NCBI GenBank assembly: GCA_947476295.1
Contig: CANJQC010000054.1
Coordinates: forward strand, 1-33,375
Direction: 5' to 3'
DNA length: 33,375 bases
Source: Planctomycetaceae bacterium
GTDB taxonomy: Bacteria > Planctomycetota > Planctomycetia > Planctomycetales > Planctomycetaceae
The translations under genes were made by a program, and so were the position numbers. The first letter of the stretch is position 1. Every line of letters begins with the position of its first letter. Below, in pieces: positions 1 through 8,900 of the stretch. The notes beneath the pieces are model-generated. The model ran no database searches, was not told the DNA's origin, and was given only the letters and a program-made list of their open reading frames with translations.

Positions 1-300
1 AAACGACTCGAACGCTCCGAAACTCTCGCCAAATACGATATCCTTATCCGACCGGCAATCCCACGCGGCAGGTAATTCATTTTCTGCCGCTCGCCTTAAC
101 AGACTCACCAATCCTTGCTGCGTGAGGTACGCGATCGGCAGCGCTTCGTGCACGGCTTGGCTCGACGACATCACCCACGCGCCTTTGCTGCTGAGACCAT
201 GAGTCACGGCTTGGTCGCGTTGGACACCGAGCTTTCGTAAGTTGCGAAACCGGTTGTCGCTCACCCAAAGCGCGAACCTTACGGCCTTTTTTGCCAGCCC
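1..300 (-). pseudogene. C-terminal fragment resembling a group II intron reverse transcriptase/maturase
   Basis: The minus-strand frame is open from 387 to the window edge, with no methionine start in the part that looks coding. The conceptual protein has the pattern seen at the C-terminus of bacterial group II intron-encoded proteins: a tryptophan-containing helix (FALWVSDNRFRNLRKLGV), then HGLSSKGAWVMSSS, then ALPIAYLTQQGLVSL. The reverse transcriptase palm, with its YADD-type motif, should lie at higher coordinates, but that stretch is occupied by the DUF4058 gene, whose last codons overlap this frame. The piece is therefore most simply a 5'-truncated remnant. After QGLVSL the frame continues about 33 codons off the edge, which is longer than usual for the family, so read-through into other sequence is possible. 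The identification is by eye from motif memory. Confidence 0.42.
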
Positions 301-316
301 AGAGCTAAAATATTTT

Positions 317-1069
317 CTACAATTCGCGCCGCCATCTTTCAGGAACGCCCGCGAAAGCTGCTTGATAAGTTGCTTCCAGCGGAACCATCACATGCCGGGG
401 AGGTCGCAGAAACAGCGGCATGTCAGGCAATTGTTTTCCCACCGCCACCGGTTCAATAAACGCCTGCCTTTCAAGTCCGCCGGTGTACGCCACCATTGTG
501 AGGGGTTCATCCGCCGGAAGGACAAACGGCTGATCATCTTCGTCGATCTCATCCCAGATCGCTCCATGAATTCCCTGAGGATCGCGACTGCCAGCAGGAA
601 TCACATCAATGATCAGTAAATGAATTCCTGCCCGAAGCAGCTCGCGTGCTTTGTCCACAAAGGAACGCAGGGCATATCGAGTTGACTTATTCCCCGGTGA
701 GACAATCTCAATCACTGCCACGACATCATCTCCGCTCCGATGGCGGATCACAACACGGCTTCGTTTCTCCGCATAGACCTCGACTTCGGCTTTGGCTGTG
801 AATCGCGTTCGCGGCAGAGCAGTCGCCAGACCACCTTCGCTTTGTGTTCCAAATCCATCGCTGGCGTCATCGTCATCGGTTGCCGATCTATCAATATTGC
901 CCAGTGCCACGACATCCGGCCCCAGTCCTCCGGTAATTTGTTCCGCCATCGCGTAGTACTCCGACGGCAACAATCCGGAATTCAATGCACGGCTGATGCA
1001 TGTAATCCATTCATGGTGAAAATGATGAAACGTGCCGGCAATGACACGGGTCCAATCGTGAACTGGCAT
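317..1069 (-). CDS. DUF4058 family protein
   Basis: This 250-residue protein begins with MPVHDWTRV, the usual N-terminus of DUF4058 proteins, which are common in planctomycetes and cyanobacteria. A longer upstream reading to 1216 exists, but the ATG at 1069 is preceded by GAGGAA at good spacing, which decides the start. Function is unknown. Residues 117-128 read VAVIEIVSPGNK, followed by K140 and by a hydrophobic strand ending in D155. This layout recalls the E-x-SP-x-N core of Uma2-like PD-(D/E)XK nuclease-fold proteins; that link is an inference. No signal peptide or membrane segment is visible. The 3' end overlaps the maturase-like fragment in another frame. The neighbouring rhodanese gene lies 89 nt upstream in the same direction, so co-transcription is possible. 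Confidence 0.85.
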   Translation of the reverse strand: MPVHDWTRVIAGTFHHFHHEWITCISRALNSGLLPSEYYAMAEQITGGLGPDVVALGNIDRSATDDDDASDGFGTQSEGGLATALPRTRFTAKAEVEVYAEKRSRVVIRHRSGDDVVAVIEIVSPGNKSTRYALRSFVDKARELLRAGIHLLIIDVIPAGSRDPQGIHGAIWDEIDEDDQPFVLPADEPLTMVAYTGGLERQAFIEPVAVGKQLPDMPLFLRPPRHVMVPLEATYQAAFAGVPERWRREL

Positions 1070-1158
1070 TTCAGATTCCTCGTTCGCAGAAGGCGTAATC
1101 CGCACTACTGAGATTCTATCGCATGAAAGCAGGATTTCACAGTTTTTGTTCTCAAGGT

Positions 1159-1728
1159 TCACGGCGAACAGCAACCGCCACTTGAACAATCCGGCACTTT
1201 CAGTGATTTGTTCCATGGCATTTTGGCGAGAATCATTCCCATGCCGCAGGTGTTGCTCATGCCTGCGAATGTCAGACCGGCACCTACGAAGCCAGGGATG
1301 ACGAGGAACCAGGGACTGATCGTTGCAGCCAGAATCGTGCCTGCCACGATCAGCAACCCGGCGGCAATTCGGACCTGACGTTCCAGCGAGATCATCTTCT
1401 TTGTACCGCGATTAACGGGCAGACCGGCGGCGACCCAGGCGAGCGTTCCGCCATCGATATTGATGACGTTTTTAAAGCCAGCCTTGACGAAGGCATTGCA
1501 CGCCTGGGCCGAACGTCCTCCAGATCGGCAGATGACATACAGAGGTTCCTGAGCGCGGATGCCGCGTGAGGCCATGATCAGTTCAGGATTCAGCGTATCC
1601 AGAGGTGCGTTGAGGGAACCAACCGCATGGACTTCGTAAAACTCCATCGGCGTCCGCACGTCGATGAGGTCGAAACCACCCTTCTTGCTGAGCGGTGCAA
1701 ATTCCTGACACGATATTATACCGACCAT
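1159..1728 (-). CDS. Rhodanese-like protein with membrane tail (YgaP-like)
   Basis: The protein has 189 residues. Residues 1-108 form a rhodanese domain with the active-site loop CRSGGRS (catalytic Cys67) and the structural motif LIDVRTPMEF near residue 21, so sulfur transfer through a Cys67 persulfide is expected. Residues 118-160 contain two hydrophobic segments, followed by CGMGMILAKMPWNK, a DUF2892-type ending, which gives the same architecture as E. coli YgaP. The C-terminus is unusual: C181, C186 and C187 lie in a short Cys/Gly/Ser tail that could accept sulfur or bind metal. AAAGGA lies upstream of the ATG at 1728. It is probably an inner-membrane protein with a cytoplasmic rhodanese domain. 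The physiological sulfur donor and acceptor cannot be told from sequence. Confidence 0.88.
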   Translation of the reverse strand: MVGIISCQEFAPLSKKGGFDLIDVRTPMEFYEVHAVGSLNAPLDTLNPELIMASRGIRAQEPLYVICRSGGRSAQACNAFVKAGFKNVINIDGGTLAWVAAGLPVNRGTKKMISLERQVRIAAGLLIVAGTILAATISPWFLVIPGFVGAGLTFAGMSNTCGMGMILAKMPWNKSLKVPDCSSGGCCSP

Positions 1729-1848
1729 GATTTCAAGTCCTTTAAAGATTGATACATTCTGAGACCGACTGAAACAAGACGCAGTGTTGATCTACGAGAT
1801 GCCAAACTGCATTCCGTGAATCAATAGAATACAAAAAGTCGATGTGCT

Positions 1849-2424
1849 TCAACTGTGGACGCGCGGCAGCTCGCTGCCGTCGGAAATAATGGCGGCTTCG
1901 ACCGTGGCAAGCTCCTGAAGGCGAGTGCTGACGTCCGCGTCGCTGGCAAAATTTTTCGCCAGTCGCACATACGTTGTATGATGCCGCGCTTCGGACTCGT
2001 AGAGGCTGCCGTAGAACTCCTTCAATTGGGCGTCCTGCAGATGATCGCGGAGCAGGACAAATCGTTCGCAACTGCGGGCTTCGATCAGAGCTCCAACCAG
2101 CAATCGATCAACCGCGCGATGTGGTTCCAGCCGACGCACAAGCTCCTTGAGCTTGCGACCGTACGCGCCGGGCTTGAGCCGACGAAACCTTACATTGCGC
2201 TGCTTCAGCAGATCGCGCACAAGCTGAAAATGTTCCAGTTCCTCGCGTACGATTTCTGACATCTCCCGACACAAGTCTTCGTGCTCGACATAGTCAAACA
2301 TCAGGTCCATTGCTGTCGAAGCCGCTTTTTGCTCACAGTGCGCATGATCGATCAGAATCTCGTTCAGGTGTTGATCGACCTGACGAAGCCAGCGGACGGA
2401 TGATGTGGATTGAAGATGCAGCAT
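1849..2424 (-). CDS. miaE: tRNA-(ms2io6A)37 hydroxylase, MiaE-like
   Basis: The 191-residue protein is full length for MiaE, a non-haem diiron monooxygenase that hydroxylates the isopentenyl group of ms2i6A at position 37 of tRNAs reading UNN codons. Candidate iron ligands of the ferritin-like four-helix bundle are E31 (in DHAHCEQKAAS), E62 and H65 (REELEH), E115 or E120 (EARSCERF), and E145 and H148 (ESEARHH). The ribosome binding site before the ATG at 2424 is weak. The rhodanese-like gene lies downstream in the same direction. Sulfur delivery to tRNA (the ms2 step) would make a functional link attractive, but that is only inference. MiaB and MiaA are not in the window. Confidence 0.88.
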   Translation of the reverse strand: MLHLQSTSSVRWLRQVDQHLNEILIDHAHCEQKAASTAMDLMFDYVEHEDLCREMSEIVREELEHFQLVRDLLKQRNVRFRRLKPGAYGRKLKELVRRLEPHRAVDRLLVGALIEARSCERFVLLRDHLQDAQLKEFYGSLYESEARHHTTYVRLAKNFASDADVSTRLQELATVEAAIISDGSELPRVHS

Positions 2425-2469
2425 GGGAAAAGTCGGCAGTCAGGAATATCGCGAGTCATCAGATTGTAG

Positions 2470-2506
2470 GGTGGGACCAGCGGCTGACAAGCCGCGCCGG
2501 CCCACC
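2470..2506. repeat. GC-rich inverted repeat, possible dispersed intergenic element
   Basis: Between the fused MFS/spermidine synthase gene and miaE lies an imperfect palindrome: outer arms GGTGGG and CCCACC, inner arms GCGGC and GCCGC around TGACAA. It follows a GTAGG start. There is no T-tract on either strand, so it is not a classical terminator. Its form resembles short GC-rich repeats scattered in planctomycete intergenic regions, but only one copy is in this window. Confidence 0.5.
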
Positions 2507-2523
2507 ATGATCGGCACCGCACA

Positions 2524-5406
2524 CTACAACGACAGCACCTGCCACAGGCCTGAGTAGTCATCAGTCCAGTGCAGAATTTGCTCGTCACCCTTCCACGGTG
2601 TCACGGATTTCTGAAACGCAGCATCGCTGCTGAGTTCTTCATCAGAAGTCAGCAGAATCCAGGTGGAGCTGAAAACACCGGAAAGCACATCACCGGAATT
2701 CGAAACGCGATATGCGCTCCAACCCAGATGTTCCGCCAGACCGCGTGACACGGGGTTAAGATCCAGAAATCGGTTCGAGATATGAACCGCCAGAATCCCG
2801 CCGGGCTTCAGTTGCTGTCGATAGATGTCACCGCATTCGCTTGTCAGTAAATGCACGGGAATCGCATCGCTGCTGAATGCATCGATCGCCAGTATGTCAA
2901 ATTCCTGACTTTGTCCAGCTGCGATTTCGCGCTCCATCACGATCCTTGCGTCACCAATGACGACTTCAGTTCTGGCGGGTGAATCACGCAGATACGTGAA
3001 ATACCTGTCTGACAACGCCACGACGTCGGGATTGATATCGTAGAAACGGAAGGTGTCCCCTTTCTCACCGTACGCCGCGATTGTCCCGGTTCCAAGCCCG
3101 ACCACTCCGACTCGCAACGGCCGCTTCTCGCTTTGCTTCTGTCGTTCACGACTTATCTGAATCGCGATTCCGATACCGCTTTGGCGACCGTAGTATGTGG
3201 TCGGCTGAGTCTTCCAGTATTCGTCAATGAACTGAAATCCGTGCTTAATTTGCCCATGCGTCAGGGAATACTTTGGCGCGATGAAATCTTCGTCCTCGTC
3301 AGATGCTTCCATCTGGACTCGCAGCACGCCGTAGAAATTGCGAGATGTGTAGACCGTCTGTTTATTATCGTCCACAACGTTGTCTGGTTTGACGATCACT
3401 GCCAGTCGATTGGACAGAAACAGAATCAGGGTGATGGCGGGAACCCAGAACCAGAATCCCAGCGATGACTGATTTTTCCCTCGAAATCCGTCGGCCGACC
3501 ACTCCATCAGCACGGCCGCGCCGGTTGTAGTTGCGAATGAGATCCCCTGCCAGTCTTGTATCCATTCTGCCCGCATGAGTATGCCACAAATGCTGGTGGA
3601 AATCACATAGATGGCTCCGAGCCTGTAAAGCCGATGTGGTTGTTCAGGTGAAAACCCAAAAAGGAACAATCGAACCGCAGCAATGAAAGGCATGGCCACA
3701 ACAGTTGCCAACAGCGCGAGCAGGATGTTTGCGCTTATCGAATCAAACAACGGCTGTGATTCCATGCCTTTCATGGCGAGCAACCATCCGCAGATACCTG
3801 CCGCAACAATGTAGATTGCCCCCAATGAGCAGAAACGAGCAGGCGACTTTGTCAGTAATCGGCTCAACACCAGTAGAGTTCCGGCTGCTATTGGAGAAGC
3901 GATCGCAATTGCTGCCAGAGTGGTATAGATCGCCTTGTTCATCGCACCGGAGAACTGCCACGTTCCATAACCTATGAACCACGCACACAGGACCGCCGAG
4001 AGTACAAACCACGCGGCGATTAACCACTTCCCCCGCCGTTCTAGGGCTCCTGTTATAATGAGCCCGACGAAGTGAATCGAACCGTATACGCCGAAGACGA
4101 TTGTTTCGTCGGTCGCATCAATCGCGACTTTCAGCGGCGAATACACAAACCACGCTATAAGTGCGACATTCGCTGTCACAATCATTGCCCAGATCCAGAA
4201 CGCAGCCGACGGCGTCCTCAACCAGATGCGTTGCGCACACCAAGCGATCAGTGTTACGACACAGCACGCCACAAGCCCGATATGATATTCCCAATAGCCT
4301 TGAAAACTGTAGGGGGCAACGACGGCGACAAAGACGCCGCCCAATGCTCCACCAGCCGAAATCAGCACATAGAAGAGCGTGAGATATCGCGCGTGCGGTT
4401 TGCAACTGACAAGTTCTCCGTGACACGTCATGCAGCAGGCAAACAGGACCGTCGCATAGATCGCCACCTGCTTTGAGATATTGACATCGGCTCCCTTATT
4501 GACCACCCAGCACGCCACCGGGCTGCAGGCCAGCAGCAACAATCCGTAAGCTCGACGATCGTACCACTGCGGGCTGTCGAAGCAGATGATGAACGAAATC
4601 AGATAAAGACTCAGCGGCAAAACCCAAAGGAAAGGAACGGTGGCCACGTCGATGCACAACTGATTCGTCGTCGCCAGTAACATCGCAGAACTGCAGGTCG
4701 CCAGTCCGAGCCACAGCAGCATACTGCCTATGCCGGGGCCGATCGTTCGGGCATCAACCGTTGACGGCGCAGGCGCCGAGTCCATTTTTTCGTCAGTCGA
4801 CAATGATTTCGCCGCTGCAACACCCTGATGCTGCAGATAGCGGATTCCGCACCACGTCGCCAGCACCACATACGCACCATACACAACTGACCACGACCAA
4901 ACTTGCTGCTTCAGCGCCAGCCACGGTTCAAACACAAACGGATAACTCAACAGTGCCAGCAGCGATCCGATGTTCGACAGTGCATACAGTCGCCAGGGCG
5001 ATTGACCGGGCGAGGTCTGACTGAACCACTTCTGCATCAACGGCCCGGTCGATGAAAGCATAAAGTACGGACCACCGACCGTAGCGAGCAGCAAGAGCAG
5101 AATCTGCAGCAACGGTGACTGATCGGCCACGGGCTTCCAGGCATCACTCGGGGCGATCGGCAAAAACACGAGCGACATCGCAAGCAGACTGAGATGTGTC
5201 ATCACCTGCGTCCGAGGCGTCAATCTCATGCTGGTCAGATGCGCGTACAGATATCCGCCCAACAGCAGAATCTGAAAGAACAACATGCAACTCGTCCAGA
5301 TCGACGGCCCGCCGCCAAACCACGGCAGAATGAATCGACCAATCAACGGCTGCACCTGAAACAGCAGGAATGCACTGACAAATATGGTGAGGGCATAGCG
5401 AAACAT
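2524..5406 (-). CDS. Fused MFS transporter/spermidine synthase-like protein
   Basis: The first ~700 of 960 residues are a chain of hydrophobic transmembrane segments starting LTIFVSAFLLFQVQPLIGR, the standard opening of fused MFS/spermidine synthase proteins. The C-terminal ~230 residues form a polyamine synthase/SAM methyltransferase-like fold with VVGLGTGTIAAYG (glycine-rich nucleotide loop, near residue 770), the acidic RFYDINPDV strand and LAIDAFSSDAIPVHLLT (near residue 845), which contains the aspartate expected at the spermidine synthase catalytic position. The actual substrate of this fusion family is not established, so aminopropyl transfer is a prediction. GGAAGGA precedes the ATG at 5406 but is buried in a perfect hairpin (separate entry). 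The gene stands alone and is divergent from the DUF1553 gene. Confidence 0.85.
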   Translation of the reverse strand: MFRYALTIFVSAFLLFQVQPLIGRFILPWFGGGPSIWTSCMLFFQILLLGGYLYAHLTSMRLTPRTQVMTHLSLLAMSLVFLPIAPSDAWKPVADQSPLLQILLLLLATVGGPYFMLSSTGPLMQKWFSQTSPGQSPWRLYALSNIGSLLALLSYPFVFEPWLALKQQVWSWSVVYGAYVVLATWCGIRYLQHQGVAAAKSLSTDEKMDSAPAPSTVDARTIGPGIGSMLLWLGLATCSSAMLLATTNQLCIDVATVPFLWVLPLSLYLISFIICFDSPQWYDRRAYGLLLLACSPVACWVVNKGADVNISKQVAIYATVLFACCMTCHGELVSCKPHARYLTLFYVLISAGGALGGVFVAVVAPYSFQGYWEYHIGLVACCVVTLIAWCAQRIWLRTPSAAFWIWAMIVTANVALIAWFVYSPLKVAIDATDETIVFGVYGSIHFVGLIITGALERRGKWLIAAWFVLSAVLCAWFIGYGTWQFSGAMNKAIYTTLAAIAIASPIAAGTLLVLSRLLTKSPARFCSLGAIYIVAAGICGWLLAMKGMESQPLFDSISANILLALLATVVAMPFIAAVRLFLFGFSPEQPHRLYRLGAIYVISTSICGILMRAEWIQDWQGISFATTTGAAVLMEWSADGFRGKNQSSLGFWFWVPAITLILFLSNRLAVIVKPDNVVDDNKQTVYTSRNFYGVLRVQMEASDEDEDFIAPKYSLTHGQIKHGFQFIDEYWKTQPTTYYGRQSGIGIAIQISRERQKQSEKRPLRVGVVGLGTGTIAAYGEKGDTFRFYDINPDVVALSDRYFTYLRDSPARTEVVIGDARIVMEREIAAGQSQEFDILAIDAFSSDAIPVHLLTSECGDIYRQQLKPGGILAVHISNRFLDLNPVSRGLAEHLGWSAYRVSNSGDVLSGVFSSTWILLTSDEELSSDAAFQKSVTPWKGDEQILHWTDDYSGLWQVLSL

Positions 5407-5429
5407 GTTGGTCCTTCCGAGGCGGAAGG
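5404..5429 (-). promoter_or_regulatory. Hairpin sequestering the ribosome binding site
   Basis: Read on the minus strand, CCTTCCG, a CCT loop and CGGAAGG form a perfect 7-bp stem ending 6 nt before the ATG. The 3' arm contains most of the Shine-Dalgarno core AAGGA, so the folded mRNA would hide it. This could keep synthesis of this large membrane protein low or make it conditional. Confidence 0.5.
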
Positions 5430-5981
5430 CGGCAATGTAGCGTCAGCCAGCATGCAATGGCAGTTACTCTGTGCTGGTCTTGTGAGCGCCATAGCGGTAG
5501 ATCAATGGCACGGACGATGGTCTTGGCCGCACCAACTCGAAGCGTCGGCGAGAGGTCTTTCGCCGGAACGTGAAGTGCCAACAATCATCACTCACGCTTT
5601 GGGCCGCAAAGTGAGTGCCACTGAGCGTGAGTCCTCGGTGTTTTCTATAGCAAATCCCCACGGCCAAAGACTTACACGATAGCATCGGCCCCAGTCCCTT
5701 CGCCCGATCGCGACTGCCCTTCATCGTCCTTCCATCACGCGACCGGTCGGGGCGTCGTGTCACGCTTCCGTTGATCAATCTTTGATGCGAGAATGCATCA
5801 GGGGATGAATGAAACGCCCTGAGCCGGGGACATATTGACTGTTTGTTGTGAATCAGTGAGTCCCGCCGAATTCAGAGACGTCTTTAGGCCTGTGATGTGT
5901 TCCCGGGAATGAAAGAGTGCGTCTCGGCTCGTTTTGACTTGGGCACATGGTTGATTCCGTTCGTAATGGTGGAAAATTCGA
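5407..5981. other. 575-base divergent intergenic region, no supported gene
   Basis: No convincing coding frame is present on either strand. It holds the ribosome-binding-site hairpin of the leftward gene (5413-5429). It also has an exact 9-base inverted repeat ACTCACGCT (5590-5598)/AGCGTGAGT (5624-5632) and a 10-base palindrome TTCCCGGGAA (5900-5909). Promoters for both divergent genes must lie here, but I could not identify a convincing -35/-10 pair. Confidence 0.6.
5590..5632. repeat. Inverted repeat with two alternative stems
   Basis: ACTCACGCT at 5590-5598 can pair with AGCGTGAGT at 5624-5632 (9 bp). The left arm and the following CTTTG can instead pair with CAAAGTGAGT (5607-5616) with a small bulge. 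The two stems exclude each other. No T-tract follows. Confidence 0.4.
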
Positions 5982-8900
5982 ATGAGCGTATTCACTCACT
6001 TCGCCGTTCGCAGATTCGCAGGGATCTGTCTGATTGCCGGTTTGCCGTTCCTGAAGTCTGAGTCAGCATTTGCTGACGAGGTGATGTTTGAACGCGATAT
6101 CCGTCCGATTTTAAGAGCCCACTGTTTTGATTGTCATGGCGCGACTGCCGAGCCGAAAGGTGGTCTCGACTTGCGGCAGGTTCGCCGGATGCAGCACGGC
6201 GGCGAATCCGGAGCTGCGATAGTTCCTGGCAACGTCGATGGGAGCCTGCTGCTCCAGCGAGTCCTTTCAGGAGAAATGCCGCCCGGTGAGGTGAAACTGA
6301 CTTCTCAGGAAATGGACACTCTCACGCACTGGATCGCTGGTGGAGCCAAAACAGCTCGACCTGAACCAGAGATCATTCCTCCGGGACTTGGAATCACTCC
6401 CGAAGAACGGGCGTTCTGGTCGTTTCAACCCATTCATCGCCCGGTCGAACCTGCAGTCCGCGATGATGTTCAGAGCCGCGTCAGGAATTCGATCGATGCC
6501 TTTATTCTGGCGCGCATGCCCGAAGGCCTGACGTTTGCTGATGACACCGATCGTCACACATTGATCCTGCGAACGCACTTCGATTTGACAGGGTTGCCTC
6601 CATCGGCAGATCAGATTCTGCAGTGGATCAACGATCCTTCAGAAGACTGGTACGTTCGACTTATTGAATCACTGTTGGCGTCCCCCAACTACGGTGAGCG
6701 TTGGGCGAGGCATTGGCTGGATGTCGCAGGCTACGCGGATTCCGATGGAAACACCGTCAGCGATCCCGAGCGACCCTGGGCGTGGAAGTACCGTGATTAC
6801 GTGATTCGAGCGTTCAACGCTGACAAACCGTTTGACCGATTCATCACCGAACAGTTGGCTGGTGATGAACTCGCCGGACCCCGGCAGGGCGACCTCACCG
6901 CCGAACAAATCGAACTCCTTTCTGCAACTGGCTACCTTCGCACGGCAGCCGATGGAACGGGCAGCGGCGAAGACAATCCCGCAGGCCGAAATCAGATGAT
7001 CGGAGACACGCTGAAAATCGTCAGCACGTCACTGCTGGGGCTCAGCGTCGGTTGCGCTCAGTGTCACGATCACCGCTATGACCCGATTCCGCAAACCGAT
7101 TATTACGCCCTGCGAGCCATCTTTGCGCCGGCAATGGACTGGCAGAACTGGCAAGTTCCTTCACAGCGAATAGTTTCTCTGTACACCGATGCCGATCGAC
7201 AGAAAGCGGCCGAAGCCAGTGCCGAAGCGAATGCCATTAACACCGAACGCGAGGCCAAGCAGAATGAATATATGGCACAGGCTCTTGAAAAAGAGCTGCA
7301 GAAATACGCCGAGCCACTGCGGGCGTCGCTGAAGCATGCGTACGAAACAGAAACCGGAAAGCGCACACCCGAGCAGGCGGAGCTGCTGGCGAAAAATCCA
7401 AGCGTCAATATTTCTCCAGGCGTGTTGTATCAATACCTTCCGGACGCTGCCGAAGATCTTAAGAAGTACGATGCAAGGATTGCCGAAGCGAATGGAAAGC
7501 GACCTCCGGAAGAATTCCTTGCCGTGCTGACGGAACCGGCCGGGCACCTGCCGGAGACGCACCTGTTTTATCGCGGTGAATTTCAGCAGCCTCAGGCCGT
7601 GGTTCCGCCAGCCGCATTGACTGTCGCCTGTTCGGAAGATGCTCGCATGGAATTCCCGGTTGATGATCCTTCACTACCAACTTCAGGGCGTCGTCTGGCA
7701 TTCGCAAAATGGCTGACCAGTCGTGATAATCCGCTGGTGGCACGCGTCATCGCGAACCGGATCTGGCTGCATCACTTTGGGAAAGGCCTCGTCCCGACTC
7801 CAGCCGATTTCGGCCGCCTTGGCGTCGCGCCGACTCATCCGGAACTGCTCGACTGGCTGGCGGATGAGTTCATGCAGAACGGATGGAGCGTCAAGCATCT
7901 GCATCGAATCATTCTAACATCGTCAGCATGGCGTCAGTCATCTCGGCGAGTGGCCATGCATGATTCGCTGGATCCGGACAATCGATTCTATTCGCGTCAG
8001 TCAATCACTCGTCTCGATGCGGAACTGGTGCGAGACCGCATGCTTGCCGCGACTGGGCGATTAAACGCCCAACAATTTGGTACTCCGGCTCCAATCGCCG
8101 AAGATGACGCCGGCCAGATTGTGATTGATGACAATGAGACTCGCCGAAGCATGTACGTCAAGGTCCGGCGATCACAACCAGTTGCTATGCTGCAAGCCTT
8201 TGACGCGCCGGTCATGACCGTAAATTGCGAGCGTCGCCCGGTATCAACAGTGGCAACGCAATCCCTGATGCTGATGAATTCCGGCTCTATTCTGAATCAT
8301 GCGGCGAAGCTGGCAGATCGATGTCGTGCGGAAGCCACTCCAATTCCGGAGGATCAACTGGCCAGTCTGCCTGTTCTTCCCTCACCGCCACACGAATCAT
8401 GGCAGTACGGCTACGGAACGTTCAATGAAACATCAAAGCAGACAGAATCATTTACTCCGTTGGCTCATTTCACCGGGTTGCAATGGCAGGCCGGTTCGGC
8501 CTTGCCCGACCCGACACTTGGTTATGTCCTTCTGCATGCAAGCGGTGGCCATCCGGATCAGCCGGGCCGCGCTGTGATTCGACGGTGGGTAGCTCCGAAG
8601 TCCGGAACGCTGACCATTTCCGGAGCACTGCAACACGGCAGTCCAAATGGTGACGGTGTTCGAGCCCGCGTGGTCAGCAGCCGAGCCGCTCAGCAGGGCA
8701 ATGGTTTGCTGGGTGAGTGGACGTGTTTCAATTCAAAGGTTGACTGTCCAGTCTCAGCGACTGTTGTTGAATCGGGCGATACGATAGACCTGATCATTGA
8801 CTGCCTGAGCAGTCACACCTCGGATTCGTTCCAGTGGTCGGCAATAGTCAGCCTGACTGCATCGGACGGCACGGTGCAGTCGTTCGACTCGGCCACCGGA

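Noticed and set aside
1070-1216. 49-codon upstream extension of the DUF4058 gene
   Set aside because: The family start MPVHDWTRV and its GAGGAA ribosome binding site are at 1069, and the extension would overlap the rhodanese gene.
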